Origin: Butyricicoccus sp. OM04-18BH
Lineage (GTDB): Bacteria > Bacillota > Clostridia > Oscillospirales > Butyricicoccaceae
Length of the DNA stretch: 64,000 nucleotides
Assembly: GCF_003481705.1 (NCBI RefSeq)
Contig: NZ_QULN01000002.1
Location: 248,001-312,000 of the forward strand
Direction: 5' to 3'
Positions 52,753 through 62,182 of this stretch are shown piece by piece. The position numbers were made by a program, and so were the translations under genes. The notes under the pieces are model-generated. The model saw nothing but the letters and a program-made list of their open reading frames with translations, was not told the DNA's origin and did not search any database. How positions within the stretch are numbered: the stretch's first letter is position 1; each line of letters starts with the position of its first letter.

Positions 52753-53895
52753 TTAAACCTGCGGGCGCGGTTTACGCGGCGCATTCTTGAAATACATATG
52801 AAGTTCGCACTTTATCATGCCGTTATACAGCTTGCGGCGTTTGTCTGCCGGACGGCCGTAGCAACGTTCAAAGAGCGGGTCCGAGCTGAGAATATACTGC
52901 TTCATCGGCGAATTTTTCGTCGCACGGCCGAGCGTCGTATAAAGCTGCTCTGCCTGCTGTTGGTCGAGCAGCCGCTCACCGTAGGGCGGATTGGCGAACA
53001 GGATACCGCCGCCGCTGTAATCGCGCTTCGTCGCGTCCGCCTGCTCGAAGAATACCGTGCCTGCGACGCCTGCCTTGTGGGCATTCGAGATAGACAGCTT
53101 GACGCATTCCGGGTCGATGTCGCTGCCGACAATATCAAAACGGGCGGCCGCATCCGCCATGCAGAGCGCATCCTCACGCGCCTGCTGCCATACTTTTTTA
53201 TCGAAGCAGCTCCATTTCTCTGCGTCGAAGCGGCGCAGCAGACCGGGAGCGCGGCGCTGCGCGATCATCGCAGCCTCGATGGCGATCGTGCCCGAACCGC
53301 AGAACGGATCGAGGAACGGCTCTCGGCCGCGCCAGCGTGCGAGCTTGACCATTGCAGCGGCGAGCGTCTCGCGCAGCGGCGCGGCATTGCTGTTTGCGCG
53401 GTAGCCGCGCTTGTGCAGACCGGCGCCCGAGGTGTCGAGGTAGATTTCCGCCGTGTCGTGCATGATGGCGAACTGGATCTGATACTTCGCGCCGCTCTCC
53501 TCAAACCAGCCCTGGCCGTATTTCTGGGAAAGGCGCGAAACGACCGCCTTCTTGACGATCTTCTGACAGTCCGGAATGGAATGCAGCGCAGAGTCCAGGC
53601 TGTGTCCCTTGACCGGAAATGCGCCGTCCGCCGGGATGAATTCCTCCCACGGCAGCGCCTTCACGCCTTCGAAAAGCTGGTCGAACGTCTTTGCGCGGAA
53701 CGCGCCCAGTCGGATGAGCACGCGCTCTGCGCAGCGCAGATTAAGGTTCGCCCACGCAAGCGTGCTCTCGTCGCCCTCGAAAAATACACGGCCGTTTTCC
53801 GCGCGTACATCGGTCAGCTTGCCGCCGAAGCGAAGCTCGTCCGCGACGATGCCCTCAAGCCCGAACAGCGTCGGGCAGCACATGGTAAGTTCCAT
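52753..53895 (-). CDS. rlmL: THUMP-domain 23S rRNA methyltransferase, RlmL N-terminal type
   Basis: 380 residues. THUMP domain (about 50-160), then a Rossmann methyltransferase with LDPFCGSGTIAIEAA and the catalytic NPPYGERL. It resembles the N-terminal half of E. coli RlmKL, which methylates G2445 of 23S rRNA; Gram-positive YpsC type. Start at the ATG with GGAGG 8 nt upstream. A terminator sits just before that ribosome site. Confidence 0.92.
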   Translation of the reverse strand: MELTMCCPTLFGLEGIVADELRFGGKLTDVRAENGRVFFEGDESTLAWANLNLRCAERVLIRLGAFRAKTFDQLFEGVKALPWEEFIPADGAFPVKGHSLDSALHSIPDCQKIVKKAVVSRLSQKYGQGWFEESGAKYQIQFAIMHDTAEIYLDTSGAGLHKRGYRANSNAAPLRETLAAAMVKLARWRGREPFLDPFCGSGTIAIEAAMIAQRRAPGLLRRFDAEKWSCFDKKVWQQAREDALCMADAAARFDIVGSDIDPECVKLSISNAHKAGVAGTVFFEQADATKRDYSGGGILFANPPYGERLLDQQQAEQLYTTLGRATKNSPMKQYILSSDPLFERCYGRPADKRRKLYNGMIKCELHMYFKNAPRKPRPQV

Positions 53896-53908
53896 TTTTG
53901 TTTCCTCC

Positions 53909-53939
53909 AAAAAGGCCCCTGCCTCCGAGGCAGGAGCCG
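53909..53939 (-). terminator. Terminator in the rlmL leader
   Basis: Minus-strand stem GGCTCCTGCCT/AGGCAGGGGCC with a short CGG loop and five T that run straight into the rlmL ribosome site. It ends the flippase transcript or attenuates rlmL. Confidence 0.75.
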
Positions 53940-54007
53940 CTATCTCGATATTATTTCTTTCTTATGATAGCTTTTTTACGCGCATTTGTCAAGATTTGCT
54001 GCGTTTT

Positions 54008-55540
54008 CTATTCTCTCCGAGCGGCAAGATAACGCAGCGGATGCAGGCCGCACAGCCGCAGCAGCGCAAGACAGAGCATTCCTGCCCCGGTGAGCGTCAT
54101 CGCAAGCGCAAGAACAGGACTTGCTACATGATCAGAAAACAGAAGCGCAAACAGCCGCGTCCAGAGGCCAGCCGCCGCGCCGCACATCAGCGGCAGTCCG
54201 AGACGCCGCATCGGACGCAGCGCAAAGCCGGTCGCATGATGCAGAACGGCAAGATTAAAAACGGCCGCTCCTGCGCCGCTCAGCAGCATCGCGAGAAGAT
54301 ACCCGTAAATGCCGAGCGCCGGGCGTGAGCACCATCGAATCACAAGTACGAGCTGTACGCATTCCGCCAGAACGGCGGTCAAAACGCTCCGGTTCTGCAA
54401 TCCGAGTGCGTTCAGCAGGCCGGAGGTGATCATCTGGTAGTACGTGACAACTGCCGCTGCGCCGGTGAGCGCTGCATACCGCAGTGTGAGCGGCTGCGCG
54501 AACAGCAGCAGGCTGAGCGAGGGTGCGAGCGGAATGAGCACAGCGGTCGCCGGGATGCCGATCAGTCCGACCGTCATGACCGCCCGGCCGACGAGGGCGC
54601 GCACACGGGCGCGGTTCCCCGTAGCGTGCGCCGCCGTCACAATCGGCAGCAATGCAGTGCCGATCGAGCCGATAAGCGCCGAGGGCAGCAGCATGAGCGG
54701 CAGCGCCATGCCGGAAAGCGTTCCGAGCGCGGCAAGCGCCTGCTCTGCGTCCAGTCCTGCCGTCATCAGCCGCCGCGGCAGGATGACCGAACCTGCCGCC
54801 GAAAGCAGGTTGGCCGCGAGTGCGGACAGCGAAAGCGGTATGGCAATTACCGCAAACTGCCGCGCAAGCGCAGCATCGACTCTGACAGCCGTGCAGCGCG
54901 CCTCTCCCCGTTCCCGGCGGAACAGAAGGCTGAGCAGCAGCACGCTGAACACCTCGCTGACTGCCATTCCGGCGAAGATCAGCTTGGCCATTGTCCCGCA
55001 GTCGCCGCCGACCGTGTGCAGCAGCACGCCGACTACTGCAATGCGCACCAGCTGCTCGCCTGTTTCACTGATCGCGGTGTACTGCACGCATTCCAGTCCG
55101 ATGAACAGCGCCTTGAGGATATTTTCAATCCCGGTCAGCATAAGGCAGAGCAGCATGAACGGAAACGCCTGTGCCGCGTGCGGATTGCCGAGAATGCCTG
55201 CTGCAATTTGGTCGCCGCACAGCAGCAGCCCTGCTGCGCTTGCGAACGCAAGCGTAAAAAACACTGAAAATGCGAGACGAAGCACCGCACCGGTTTTCCC
55301 TTTCTCTCCTGTTGCCTCGCACGCCGCCGACAGCCGTGAGCACGCCATCGTCACACCCGAAAGGCAGCCGGTGTGCAGCACCAGATACACCGAATTAGCG
55401 AGCCGGTACATGCCGAGACCCTCTGCACCTGCAAAGCGGCTGAGCATCACGCGATAGACAAAGCCGAGCGCCTGCAGGGCGATATTGCCGCACGCGAGCA
55501 CCCCGGCCGCATACAGCACTGTCTTTTTCCGAAACCGCAC
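54008..55540 (-). CDS. SpoVB-like MOP-superfamily flippase
   Basis: 510 residues, about 14 membrane helices. Polysaccharide-flippase signature near the N-terminus (GNIALQALGFVYRVMLSRFAGAEGLGMYRLA) typical of SpoVB/YtgP lipid II or polysaccharide flippases. I start at the GTG at 55538-55540 with GGGAGG upstream; longer frames run through the tgt terminator and tgt itself. It ends in TAG, the only chromosomal gene in this window I find to do so. Confidence 0.85.
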   Translation of the reverse strand: MRFRKKTVLYAAGVLACGNIALQALGFVYRVMLSRFAGAEGLGMYRLANSVYLVLHTGCLSGVTMACSRLSAACEATGEKGKTGAVLRLAFSVFFTLAFASAAGLLLCGDQIAAGILGNPHAAQAFPFMLLCLMLTGIENILKALFIGLECVQYTAISETGEQLVRIAVVGVLLHTVGGDCGTMAKLIFAGMAVSEVFSVLLLSLLFRRERGEARCTAVRVDAALARQFAVIAIPLSLSALAANLLSAAGSVILPRRLMTAGLDAEQALAALGTLSGMALPLMLLPSALIGSIGTALLPIVTAAHATGNRARVRALVGRAVMTVGLIGIPATAVLIPLAPSLSLLLFAQPLTLRYAALTGAAAVVTYYQMITSGLLNALGLQNRSVLTAVLAECVQLVLVIRWCSRPALGIYGYLLAMLLSGAGAAVFNLAVLHHATGFALRPMRRLGLPLMCGAAAGLWTRLFALLFSDHVASPVLALAMTLTGAGMLCLALLRLCGLHPLRYLAARRE

Positions 55541-55595
55541 CTGCCTGCACCTCCCCCTCGGGTCAGCATATGAACGAACACAGTTCCGTAAAACC

Positions 55596-55626
55596 AGAAA
55601 AGCGCCTGCCCTCACAGCAGACGCTT
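55596..55626 (-). terminator. tgt terminator
   Basis: Stem AAGCGTCTGC/GCAGGCGCTT with one wobble, then TTTTCTGGTTTT. Confidence 0.75.
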
Positions 55627-55647
55627 CCTGTTGTATCCTGCGCGTCC

Positions 55648-56790
55648 TTAGATGCGCTTGGACATTTTTTCGCTGTATTCTGCACGGAATTCCTCGAAGC
55701 GGCCCTCGTCGAGCGCATCGCGGATCTCCTGCATCAGATGGTTGTAGAACCAGAGGTTGTGCATGACCAGCAGACGCTGCGACAGCATCTCGCCGCTCTT
55801 GAGCAGGTGGCGCAGATACGCGCGGCTGAACCGGCGGCAGGTCGGACACTGACAGCCTTCCTCGATCGGGCGGTCGTCGGTCTGGTACTTGGCATTCATA
55901 AGGTTCAGGATGCCGCTGTGCGTGAACAGATGGCCGTGGCGCGCGTTGCGAGTCGGCATGACGCAGTCGAAGAAGTCGATACCGCGCGCAACGCCCTCGA
56001 TGATGTTGCTCGGCGTGCCGACGCCCATCAGATAGCGCGGCTTGTTCTGCGGCGCGTGCGGCAGGACGACATCAAGAATATGGTACATGACCTCGGTGCT
56101 TTCGCCGACGGCCAGACCGCCGATCGCATAGCCCGGCAGATCAAGTTCGGAGATCGCCTGCATGTGCTCGATGCGCAGGTCATCGTAGGTGCCGCCCTGA
56201 TTGATACCGAACAGCAGCTGATGCGGATTGACGGTATCAGGCAGGCTGTTGAGACGGTCGAGCTCGGTCTTGCAGCGTCTGAGCCAGCGCGTCGTGCGGT
56301 CGATGGAGTTCTTGACGTACTCGCGCGGCGCCGGGTTTTCGATGCACTCATCAAACGCCATGGCGATATCCGAGCCGAGATTGGACTGGATGCGCATGCT
56401 CTCCTCGGGACCCATGAAGATTTTGCGGCCGTCGACGTGCGAATGGAAGGTCACGCCCTCCTCCTTGATCTTGCGCAGCGTCGCAAGCGAGAAAACCTGA
56501 AATCCGCCCGAGTCGGTCAGCATCGGGCCGTCCCAGCGCATGAACTTGTGCAGACCGCCCATCTGACGAACGATCTGATCGCCCGGACGAACGTGAAGAT
56601 GGTAGGTATTGGACAACTCGATCTGGCAGCCAAGCTCCTTGAGGTCGAACGCATCGACCGCGCCCTTGATCGCGCCGGCCGTGCCGACGTTCTGAAAGAC
56701 CGGGGTCTGCACCACGCCGTGTGCCGTGCAGAATTCGCCGCGGCGCGCGCGGCCTTCGGTTTTGATTAGGTTAAATTTTCCGATTTCCAT
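55648..56790 (-). CDS. tgt: tRNA-guanine transglycosylase
   Basis: 380 residues. Exchanges G34 for preQ1 in queuosine tRNAs. DSGGFQVFSL (catalytic Asp), GGLAVGE, MPTRNARHG and the zinc site CQCPTCRRFSRAYLRHL are intact. Follows queA on the same strand, 42 bp apart. Confidence 0.97.
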   Translation of the reverse strand: MEIGKFNLIKTEGRARRGEFCTAHGVVQTPVFQNVGTAGAIKGAVDAFDLKELGCQIELSNTYHLHVRPGDQIVRQMGGLHKFMRWDGPMLTDSGGFQVFSLATLRKIKEEGVTFHSHVDGRKIFMGPEESMRIQSNLGSDIAMAFDECIENPAPREYVKNSIDRTTRWLRRCKTELDRLNSLPDTVNPHQLLFGINQGGTYDDLRIEHMQAISELDLPGYAIGGLAVGESTEVMYHILDVVLPHAPQNKPRYLMGVGTPSNIIEGVARGIDFFDCVMPTRNARHGHLFTHSGILNLMNAKYQTDDRPIEEGCQCPTCRRFSRAYLRHLLKSGEMLSQRLLVMHNLWFYNHLMQEIRDALDEGRFEEFRAEYSEKMSKRI

Positions 56791-56832
56791 ATATTCCTCA
56801 CAAATTACATATTACATACTGGGTTTGCGGCA

Positions 56833-57858
56833 TCAGTACAGCATCATGCTGTCTCCGAACGAGAAAAATCTGTATTCCTCCCTGATCGCTTCCTGATAGG
56901 CGTTCATGACCATTTCGCGGCTTGCGAATGCGGAAATGAGCATCATCAGCGTGCTCTCCGGCAGATGGAAGTTGGTGATCAGATGATCGACCGCCTTGAA
57001 GCGGTAGCCCGGATAGATAAAGATCGCTGTCCAGCCGGACTGTGCGCGGACATGACCGGTCTCGTCTGCGATGGTCTCGAGCGTGCGCGTCGCCGTCGTG
57101 CCGACCGCCCAGATGTCGCCGCCTGCATCGCGTGTGTCGTTGATGATCTTCGCGGTCTCCTCGTCCATGACATAGAACTCGGAGTGCATGACATGATCGG
57201 TGATCTCGTCCTCCTTGACCGGGCGGAACGTGCCCAGACCGACGTGCAGCGTGACGAATGCGAGCTTTACGCCCTTGTCCTTCAGCGCTTCGAGCAGCTC
57301 CTTCGTAAAGTGCAGACCTGCGGTAGGCGCGGCAGCCGAGCCGGGCGTCTTGGAGTAGACGGTCTGATAGCGCTCCGGGTCATCGAGCTTTTCCTTGATG
57401 TACGGCGGCAGCGGCATCGTGCCGAGCTTGTCGAGAATCTCAAGGAAAATGCCCTCATAATGGAAGCGGATCAGTCGGTTGCCGTCCGGCTGCACCGCCT
57501 CGACCGTCGCGGTCAGCAGGCCGTCGCCGAACGTCAGCTCAACGCCCGCGCGGGTCTTTCTGCCCGGACGGGTCAGGCATTCCCACAGGCCGTCGCCCTT
57601 GTCGGTCAGCAGCAGCACCTCGATCGGCGTCACATGACCGACTGCGTGGCCCATCAGACGGGCCGGAATAACGCGCGAATTGTTGAAGACAACGCAGTCG
57701 CCCGGTTTTACATACTCGAGCATATCATGAAAATGGCGGTGCGTCACCGAGCCGTCCTTGCGGTCGAGCACCATCATCCGGGATGCATCGCGCTGCTCGA
57801 GCGGATGCTGTGCGATCAGCCGTTCCGGCAGATCAAAATAAAAATCACTCTTTTTCAT
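56833..57858 (-). CDS. queA: S-adenosylmethionine:tRNA ribosyltransferase-isomerase
   Basis: 341 residues. Turns preQ1 into epoxyqueuosine on t[29 protein letters not shown] at the start, [12 protein letters not shown] and [16 protein letters not shown] blocks are complete. The ribosome site is weak; a GTG one codon upstream is the only alternative start. queA and tgt form the queuosine operon, with precursor genes absent here. Confidence 0.97.
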   Translation of the reverse strand: MKKSDFYFDLPERLIAQHPLEQRDASRMMVLDRKDGSVTHRHFHDMLEYVKPGDCVVFNNSRVIPARLMGHAVGHVTPIEVLLLTDKGDGLWECLTRPGRKTRAGVELTFGDGLLTATVEAVQPDGNRLIRFHYEGIFLEILDKLGTMPLPPYIKEKLDDPERYQTVYSKTPGSAAAPTAGLHFTKELLEALKDKGVKLAFVTLHVGLGTFRPVKEDEITDHVMHSEFYVMDEETAKIINDTRDAGGDIWAVGTTATRTLETIADETGHVRAQSGWTAIFIYPGYRFKAVDHLITNFHLPESTLMMLISAFASREMVMNAYQEAIREEYRFFSFGDSMMLY

Positions 57859-57921
57859 CACAAAAGCATGGGCGCAGACAGTTTTTCTGCCCTGCGTCCA
57901 CGCTGTACCTCCTGTCTCATA

Positions 57922-59676
57922 TTATTTCGATATTTCGATACCGGTGAAGTAGAATTTCAGAATATCCTCATAGCTGAAGCCCTGCTTCGCCATCGCATAC
58001 GCGCCCCACTGACTCATGCCGACGCTGTGGCCCCAGCCTGCGCCGTTGAACGTCCAGCTGGCAGCAGTTTCTACGGTCTGACCGTCATTTCCGGTATTGT
58101 TATTGCTGTTGTTTCCGCCGTTATTGTTGTCAGACGTATCATTTTTGCTGTCGCCGGTCGTCTTTTCGGCCGAGCGGATCACGACCACGCCCTCCGGGTC
58201 CCAGTCCACCGCAAAGCCGAGCGCATCGCCGATGTCGCGCAGCTTGTAGTAGTTGTTATCGTTTACATTATAGCCGGTCAGCTGCACGGTCTTGTTTCCC
58301 ACAGCGACCGCCGCTGTCGAGGGCGAGAGCTTCTTGACCGCCGCGATGGTATCGCTCATCTCGCCGCCCACCTTGACATAGGGCGCATTGGGACTGAGCA
58401 GGATACGGTTGTTCGCGCCGTCCCAGGTCACGTTGAACTCGCTGCCCGTACCGTTCAGGATCCACGCCACATCGCGCAGCTTATAGTAGTTATTGTCGTT
58501 GATGTTGTAACCCTGCGGCTTCACCACCTTGCCGTCAACCGTGACCGTATGTACCGACGGGGAGATTTTAACGCTCGTCTTTGTCGCGGATGCGGTTTTC
58601 TGCACAGCGGTTTTGGTCTGCGAGCTCGTCGCCGCAGCGTTCGCGGTGATCGAATAATTGATGCTCTTGAGTCCGAAAACCGTGCGCACGTTGCTGCGCG
58701 TCAGCGTTACCGTCTTGCTGGCGGTATCGGTGACGGTCACCTCGGCAACGTTGTTCGTTGCGGTGCGCTTTGTGACCTCGACCTTCGCGACCGTGCCGAT
58801 CGAATAGCCGGCATTCGTCAGCTTGGTCTTGACCTCGGCCGGCGTCAGCGTCACGCTCCACTTGTCCTTGCCCTTTTCCTCATAGGGGTCAGCCTTGCCC
58901 TTGAGGTAGCTGTATTCGCCGCCCCATACATTGGCCGCGTCCTCGGTCGCGCCGCCGTCCGACGAGAAGAAGTAGCCGATGACCTCCTTGCCGTCGCAGG
59001 ACAGCGTTTCGCCCGCCGTTGCGCTGACCGCAGCATCCGACTCGCTCGTCGCGCGTGTCGCGCCGAGATATACCTGACAGTTGGTGGTATTGCACAGGTC
59101 ATAGCCGCTGTCTGTATGCTTGTGCGTGCCGAGCGCGAACGAGCGCGTGCAGACTGCCTGCGCCTTCTGTGCGTCGGCCGGCCAGTCCGGGTCGATCTCA
59201 TACGGCAGCACGCCCTTCACATAATCCTCGACATTCACATAGTTTATAACGGTGATGTTTCCGTTCGAGGCGCGGCGATAGACAAAGTCGCCGTACCACT
59301 TATAGCCCTTGAACCAGGTCAGACGGCTGTTCGGCCGGATCGCCAGCTGCTCAAGACCCTCGGCGGACGTAAACAGCACCTTGCCCGTCTCGGTGTCGCA
59401 CACCTCAAAGGCGTTTTTATCATTCAGCCGGATGGTCAGCTGAGAAGAAGCCAGCGAAGCGGCGCTCTTGAAGGTCGTGCCGCTTACCGTTCCGACCGTA
59501 TAGCCGGTGCTCTCACCGGAGACATTTTCCAGCATGGGCGTGGCGAACGAGGACGCGCCGCCGACCGTCAGACCGACACGAAGCGTGGTATCTGTGCTCG
59601 CAGCACCCGCCGCAGGCACGGCCAGCGTGCCGGTCAGCGCCGCCGCGCACAGCAGCGCCGAAAAAAAGCGTTTCAT
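57922..59676 (-). CDS. spoIID: SpoIID/LytB-domain protein with inserted stalk repeats
   Basis: 584 residues with a signal peptide (1-25). Residues 29-345 hold most of the SpoIID fold, including the catalytic Glu160 region YVKGVLPYEIDPDWP and AQAVCTRSF. Residues 346-540 are an insert: two copyamine-oxidase-N-like repeats (GYNINDNNYYKLRDVAW near 389, GYNVNDNNYYKLRDIGD near 468) and an Asn/Gly linker. The end 541-584 completes SpoIID with GAGWGHSVGMSQWGAYAMAK. Probably a peptidoglycan lytic transglycosylase used in sporulation or wall turnover. Confidence 0.85.
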   Translation of the reverse strand: MKRFFSALLCAAALTGTLAVPAAGAASTDTTLRVGLTVGGASSFATPMLENVSGESTGYTVGTVSGTTFKSAASLASSQLTIRLNDKNAFEVCDTETGKVLFTSAEGLEQLAIRPNSRLTWFKGYKWYGDFVYRRASNGNITVINYVNVEDYVKGVLPYEIDPDWPADAQKAQAVCTRSFALGTHKHTDSGYDLCNTTNCQVYLGATRATSESDAAVSATAGETLSCDGKEVIGYFFSSDGGATEDAANVWGGEYSYLKGKADPYEEKGKDKWSVTLTPAEVKTKLTNAGYSIGTVAKVEVTKRTATNNVAEVTVTDTASKTVTLTRSNVRTVFGLKSINYSITANAAATSSQTKTAVQKTASATKTSVKISPSVHTVTVDGKVVKPQGYNINDNNYYKLRDVAWILNGTGSEFNVTWDGANNRILLSPNAPYVKVGGEMSDTIAAVKKLSPSTAAVAVGNKTVQLTGYNVNDNNYYKLRDIGDALGFAVDWDPEGVVVIRSAEKTTGDSKNDTSDNNNGGNNSNNNTGNDGQTVETAASWTFNGAGWGHSVGMSQWGAYAMAKQGFSYEDILKFYFTGIEISK

Positions 59677-59724
59677 TTTCTGTTCAACTCCTGTTAGAAA
59701 TCACGTTTATTTTGCCGCCTTCTA

Positions 59725-59753
59725 TTGACAAATATATCGCCTTATCTTAAAAT
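59725..59753 (+). promoter_or_regulatory. Promoter of the lysine-biosynthesis operon
   Basis: TTGACA (59725-59730), 17-bp spacer, TAAAAT (59748-59753). Confidence 0.8.
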
Positions 59754-59778
59754 AAGAAGGAAAAGTATCTGATACAGA

Positions 59779-59951
59779 TAGAGGCGCGGTTTTCATCAGT
59801 ATCGCCTGACAGGGTCCGCAAACCCGTTCATCAGCCGAAAAAGGGTCTTCCGCCGAAGTCGGTCGTTCTGTTGCGGCAGGACCGTACTGGATGCTGCGGA
59901 TAAAATCCCTGCGTCTGTCATCAGCAGAAATGCCGGTGGAGAGCTAAGCTG
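59779..59951 (+). ncRNA. Lysine riboswitch (L box)
   Basis: AGAGGCGCG at the 5' end, ATCAGTA, AAAGGGTC, GCCGAAGT, CTGGATGCTGC, TGTCATC and GGTGGAGAGCTA in the L-box order. Controls asd-dapA-dapB. Confidence 0.93.
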
Positions 59952-60001
59952 TGTTAGAAAGCGGCGGCGATTTTTCCGCTCTTTCTATTATAGTATAGGT
60001 C

Positions 60002-60027
60002 ATACCGGTTTTTCAACCGGTATTTTT
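60002..60027 (+). terminator. Attenuator terminator of the lysine riboswitch
   Basis: Stem ATACCGGTT/AACCGGTAT, loop TTTC, five T. A weaker hairpin AGAAAGCGG/CCGCTCTTTCT (59957-59988) precedes it. From 60028 to the asd start I see nothing further. Confidence 0.85.
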
Positions 60028-60146
60028 CATATTTCGGCACAGGATGCAGATTTTCCCGCAGAAACGCGGCAGGTCTGCTCCGCACAGGGCGCATTTTTTC
60101 GATGCGTATATCCGTTATTACACCTTTCTGGAAGGATCTGATAAAC

Positions 60147-61229
60147 ATGAAGCAGTACAAAGTAGGCATCGTCGGCGCGACCGGCATGGTAGGTCAGCGT
60201 TTCTCCCTGCTGCTGGAGAATCATCCGTGGTTCGAGGTCGTTGCTCTCGCAGCATCTGCACGCAACAAGGGCAAGACCTATGCCGAGGCTTGTGAGGGCC
60301 GCTGGAAGATGACCGTTCCGATGCCCGACAAGTACAAGGACATGGTCATGTACGACGCAACCGCAGACGCAGAGGAGATCGCCTCCAAGGTCGATTTCAT
60401 CTTCTGCGCGGTCGACATGAAGAAGGACGAGATCCGCGCTCTCGAGGAAAAGTATGCGAAGCTCGAGTGCCCGGTCTGCTCCAACAACTCCGCACACCGT
60501 TTTACCCCGGACGTTCCGATGATCATTCCGGAGATCAATGCCGACCACGCTGAGATCATCCCGGCACAGCGCAAGCGTCTGGGCACCAAGCGCGGTTTCA
60601 TCGCGGTCAAGTCCAACTGCTCGATCCAGTCCTATGTTCCGGCTCTGTCCGCCCTGATGGACTTTGAACCGACCGAGGTTTCCGTCTGCACCTATCAGGC
60701 AATCTCGGGCGCCGGCAAGACCTTCGAGACCTGGCCGGAAATGGTCGATAACGTTATCCCGTATATCGGCGGCGAGGAAGAGAAGAGCGAGAAGGAGCCG
60801 ATGAAGATCTGGGGCCGCATCGAGGGCGACCACATCGAGTCGGCGACCTCCCCCGTTATCTCCGCGCAGTGCCTGCGCGTTGCCTGCTCGGACGGCCACA
60901 TGGCTGCCGCTTCCGTTAAGTTCAAGAACAAGCCGAGCAAGGAAGTCATGATCGAGCGCTGGAACAACTTCAAAGGCCGCGCACAGGAGCTGAACCTGCC
61001 ATCCGCTCCGGAGCACTACCTCACCTACTGTGAGGAGGATAACCGTCCGCAGACCAAGCTCGACCGCATGACCGAGAACGGCATGGGCGTCACCATCGGC
61101 CGTCTGCGCGAGGACACTATTTTTGATTACAAGTTCGTCAGCCTGTCGCACAATACCCTGCGCGGCGCAGCGGGCGGCGCTGTCCTGATGGCAGAGCTGC
61201 TGTGCGCTGAGGGCTATATGGACCGCTAA
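60147..61229 (+). CDS. asd: Aspartate-semialdehyde dehydrogenase
   Basis: 360 residues. NADP loop GIVGATGMVGQRF at the N-terminus, active-site Cys in VKSNCSIQSY, and EEEKSEKEPMKIWG of the archaeal/fungal-type ASADH subgroup. Reduces aspartyl phosphate at the branch to lysine, threonine and methionine. Start at the second ATG (60147) with GGAAGGA upstream; an upstream ATG would add 15 unconserved residues. Confidence 0.95.
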   Translation: MKQYKVGIVGATGMVGQRFSLLLENHPWFEVVALAASARNKGKTYAEACEGRWKMTVPMPDKYKDMVMYDATADAEEIASKVDFIFCAVDMKKDEIRALEEKYAKLECPVCSNNSAHRFTPDVPMIIPEINADHAEIIPAQRKRLGTKRGFIAVKSNCSIQSYVPALSALMDFEPTEVSVCTYQAISGAGKTFETWPEMVDNVIPYIGGEEEKSEKEPMKIWGRIEGDHIESATSPVISAQCLRVACSDGHMAAASVKFKNKPSKEVMIERWNNFKGRAQELNLPSAPEHYLTYCEEDNRPQTKLDRMTENGMGVTIGRLREDTIFDYKFVSLSHNTLRGAAGGAVLMAELLCAEGYMDR

Positions 61230-61246
61230 GGAGGAGCATTCTTACT

Positions 61247-62137
61247 ATGAAGAAGCCTGTTTTTACCGGTGCGGGTGTTGCGATCATCACCCCGTTCAAG
61301 TCCACCGGTGAGGTAAACTACGAGGAGTTCGGCCGTATTATCGACCACCAGATCGCACATCATACTGATGCGATCATCGTCTGCGGCACGACCGGCGAGG
61401 CCTCCGCCCTGCACGACAAGGAGCACCGCGAGGTTCTGGCCTGGTGCTGCGAGTACGTAAACCACCGTGTTCCCGTCATCGCCGGCACCGGCTCCAATCA
61501 CACCGATTATGCCATCGCGCTGACCAAGTTCGCCGCTGAATGCGGCGCGGACGCAGGTCTGTCCGTTACTCCGTACTACAACAAGACCACCCAGCGCGGT
61601 CTGATCGCGCACTACAACGCGATTGCAGACTGCTCTGACCTGCCGATCATTCTCTACAACGTGCCGAGCCGTACCGGCGTATGCCTCGCTTCGGACACGA
61701 TCGCCGAGCTGTCCAAGCACCCGAACATCAACGGCATCAAGGCTGCTTCCGGCAACTTCACCCTGCTCGCTGAGACCATGGCGAAGTGCGGCGACAATCT
61801 CAATGTCTGGTCGGGCAACGACGACCAGATCGTTCCGATGATGTCGCTCGGCGCAAAGGGCGTTATTTCCGTCCTTTCCAATGTTGCGCCGCAGGAGACC
61901 CACGATCTCACGCAGCTCTGCCTTGAAAACCGTTATCCCGAGGCCGCTCAGATGCAGTTCAAGTATCACAGCCTCATCGACGCACTGTTCTGCGAGGTCA
62001 ACCCGATCCCGGTCAAGAAGGCAATGGAGCTGCTCGGCTGGAAGGTCGGCGATCTCCGTCTGCCGCTCGTTGAGCCGAGCGAGGAGCACATTGCCTACAT
62101 CAAGCGCGAGCTTGAGAACGCAGGCTGCAAAATCTAA
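61247..62137 (+). CDS. dapA: 4-hydroxy-tetrahydrodipicolinate synthase
   Basis: 296 residues, TIM barrel. GTTGEASALHDKEH, the Tyr of YYNKTTQRG, YNVPSRTG, and Schiff-base Lys in IKAASGN. Condenses aspartate semialdehyde with pyruvate. 17 bp after asd, AGGAGG ribosome site. Confidence 0.97.
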   Translation: MKKPVFTGAGVAIITPFKSTGEVNYEEFGRIIDHQIAHHTDAIIVCGTTGEASALHDKEHREVLAWCCEYVNHRVPVIAGTGSNHTDYAIALTKFAAECGADAGLSVTPYYNKTTQRGLIAHYNAIADCSDLPIILYNVPSRTGVCLASDTIAELSKHPNINGIKAASGNFTLLAETMAKCGDNLNVWSGNDDQIVPMMSLGAKGVISVLSNVAPQETHDLTQLCLENRYPEAAQMQFKYHSLIDALFCEVNPIPVKKAMELLGWKVGDLRLPLVEPSEEHIAYIKRELENAGCKI

Positions 62138-62182
62138 AACAGGCGTTTTTCCCTGCATAAACAGATAGGAGAACAGATAAAG

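Noticed and set aside
58080..58560. CRISPR-like or tandem DNA repeat in the spoIID region
   Set aside because: The two similar stretches are coding repeats of a stalk domain, not evenly spaced palindromic repeats.
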